DNA of 64,000 nucleotides, taken from assembly GCA_020636135.1 (NCBI GenBank), contig JACJYK010000001.1, positions 186,001 through 250,000 on the forward strand. The letters are read 5' to 3'. The number at the start of each line of letters is the position of its first letter. The first letter of the stretch is position 1. The DNA comes from Lewinellaceae bacterium. Lineage in GTDB: Bacteria > Bacteroidota > Bacteroidia > Chitinophagales > Saprospiraceae. The notes under the pieces were generated by a model. The model searched no databases. It was given only the letters and a program-made list of their open reading frames with translations, and had not been told where the DNA came from. Positions 63,723-64,000 of this stretch are shown one piece after another. A program made the translations under genes and the position numbers.

Positions 63723-64000
63723 ATGTCCTTTGTCCGAAACATAATTTTAACCTGGGCCATACTGCTGCTGACCACAATGGCTCTGGCCCAGGAAGTGAAC
63801 TCAGTGCCGGAACCCATCCAGTTGCATGGCGCATTGAGTGTTACCAATAATGGGTTTTCCTTTGTACCCACTTTTACATTGGGAAAGCCAGCGGCGATCC
63901 TCGATTTGTCCGTAAGTCATAAGCGCCTGAGCTTTGACCCGCAGCTACGGTTTTCGCTGGAAGGGAAACCATGGTCCATCGTTTTCATGTGGCGCTACAA
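63723..64000 (+). CDS. Secreted or outer-membrane protein, cut by the window edge
   Basis: An ATG at 63723 opens a frame that runs off the window after 92 codons. It starts MSFVRNIILTWAILLLTTMALAQ, a signal peptide ending at Ala-Gln. The mature part begins EVNSVPEPIQLHGALSVTN and includes alternating strands such as AAILDLSVSHKRLSFDPQL, which may be the beginning of an outer membrane barrel. The family cannot be assigned from this part. Confidence 0.7.
   Translation, partial: MSFVRNIILTWAILLLTTMALAQEVNSVPEPIQLHGALSVTNNGFSFVPTFTLGKPAAILDLSVSHKRLSFDPQLRFSLEGKPWSIVFMWRY

Overview
The window looks like chromosomal DNA of a free-living Bacteroidota bacterium, most likely of the Saprospiria/Saprospiraceae type; this is inferred from gene content, not from a marker-gene search. 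The supporting signs are a SusC/SusD pair, five proteins ending in type IX secretion (T9SS) sorting domains, lipoproteins with Cys-Lys-Lys starts, a DUF1501/DUF1800 pair, a MORN-caspase protein, and promoters of the Bacteroidota TTG-N19/20-TAnnTTTG kind. No rRNA, tRNA, CRISPR array, phage or IS transposase was seen. The window cuts an aldo/keto reductase at its left edge and a secreted protein at its right edge.

Region 1 (1-4.5 kb) holds housekeeping genes: an aldo/keto reductase, an OsmC-type peroxiredoxin, a START-domain protein, the selD-mnmH pair for tRNA 2-selenouridine, and a small lipoprotein behind a perfect palindrome. Region 2 (4.7-23.8 kb) is a polysaccharide utilisation locus. On the minus strand it runs susC, susD, a large secreted protein (alpha-toroid-like domain, two PKD/Ig-like domains, LamG, T9SS tail), a 1370-residue protein with five LamG domains, then after a strong terminator a GH130 enzyme, an MFS transporter and a lipoprotein paralogous to the large alpha-toroid-like protein. 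A divergent AraC regulator and a sialate-esterase-like (SASA) hydrolase face it. The model is capture and cutting at the surface, import by SusCD, and phosphorolysis or hydrolysis of mannoside-like products by GH130. The two paralogous putative catalytic proteins belong to no family I can name, and they are the best candidates for something undescribed.

Region 3 (24-37 kb) has an AONS-like PLP enzyme, a four-unit palindromic repeat array, a class A beta-lactamase-like protein, lutABC for lactate oxidation, bS21 and an RRM RNA-binding protein with a long leader, a MORN-caspase protein, glycerate kinase, a transglutaminase-like protein, a DUF3127 protein and an ArsC-like protein. Region 4 (37-48 kb) is rich in secreted proteins: an M36 metallopeptidase, a discoidin-like/DUF1501/DUF1800 cluster, DinB, DUF1684, a second palindromic repeat cluster and a CAP-domain protein.

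Region 5 (48.5-64 kb) carries an ECF sigma / anti-sigma / secreted internally duplicated protein operon, an ArsR-AHSA1 pair with two clear operators, epoxyqueuosine reductase, a UvrD/PcrA helicase, a cupin, a GNAT-ABC transporter cluster, a PD40 propeller protein, and a LytS/LytTR two-component system.
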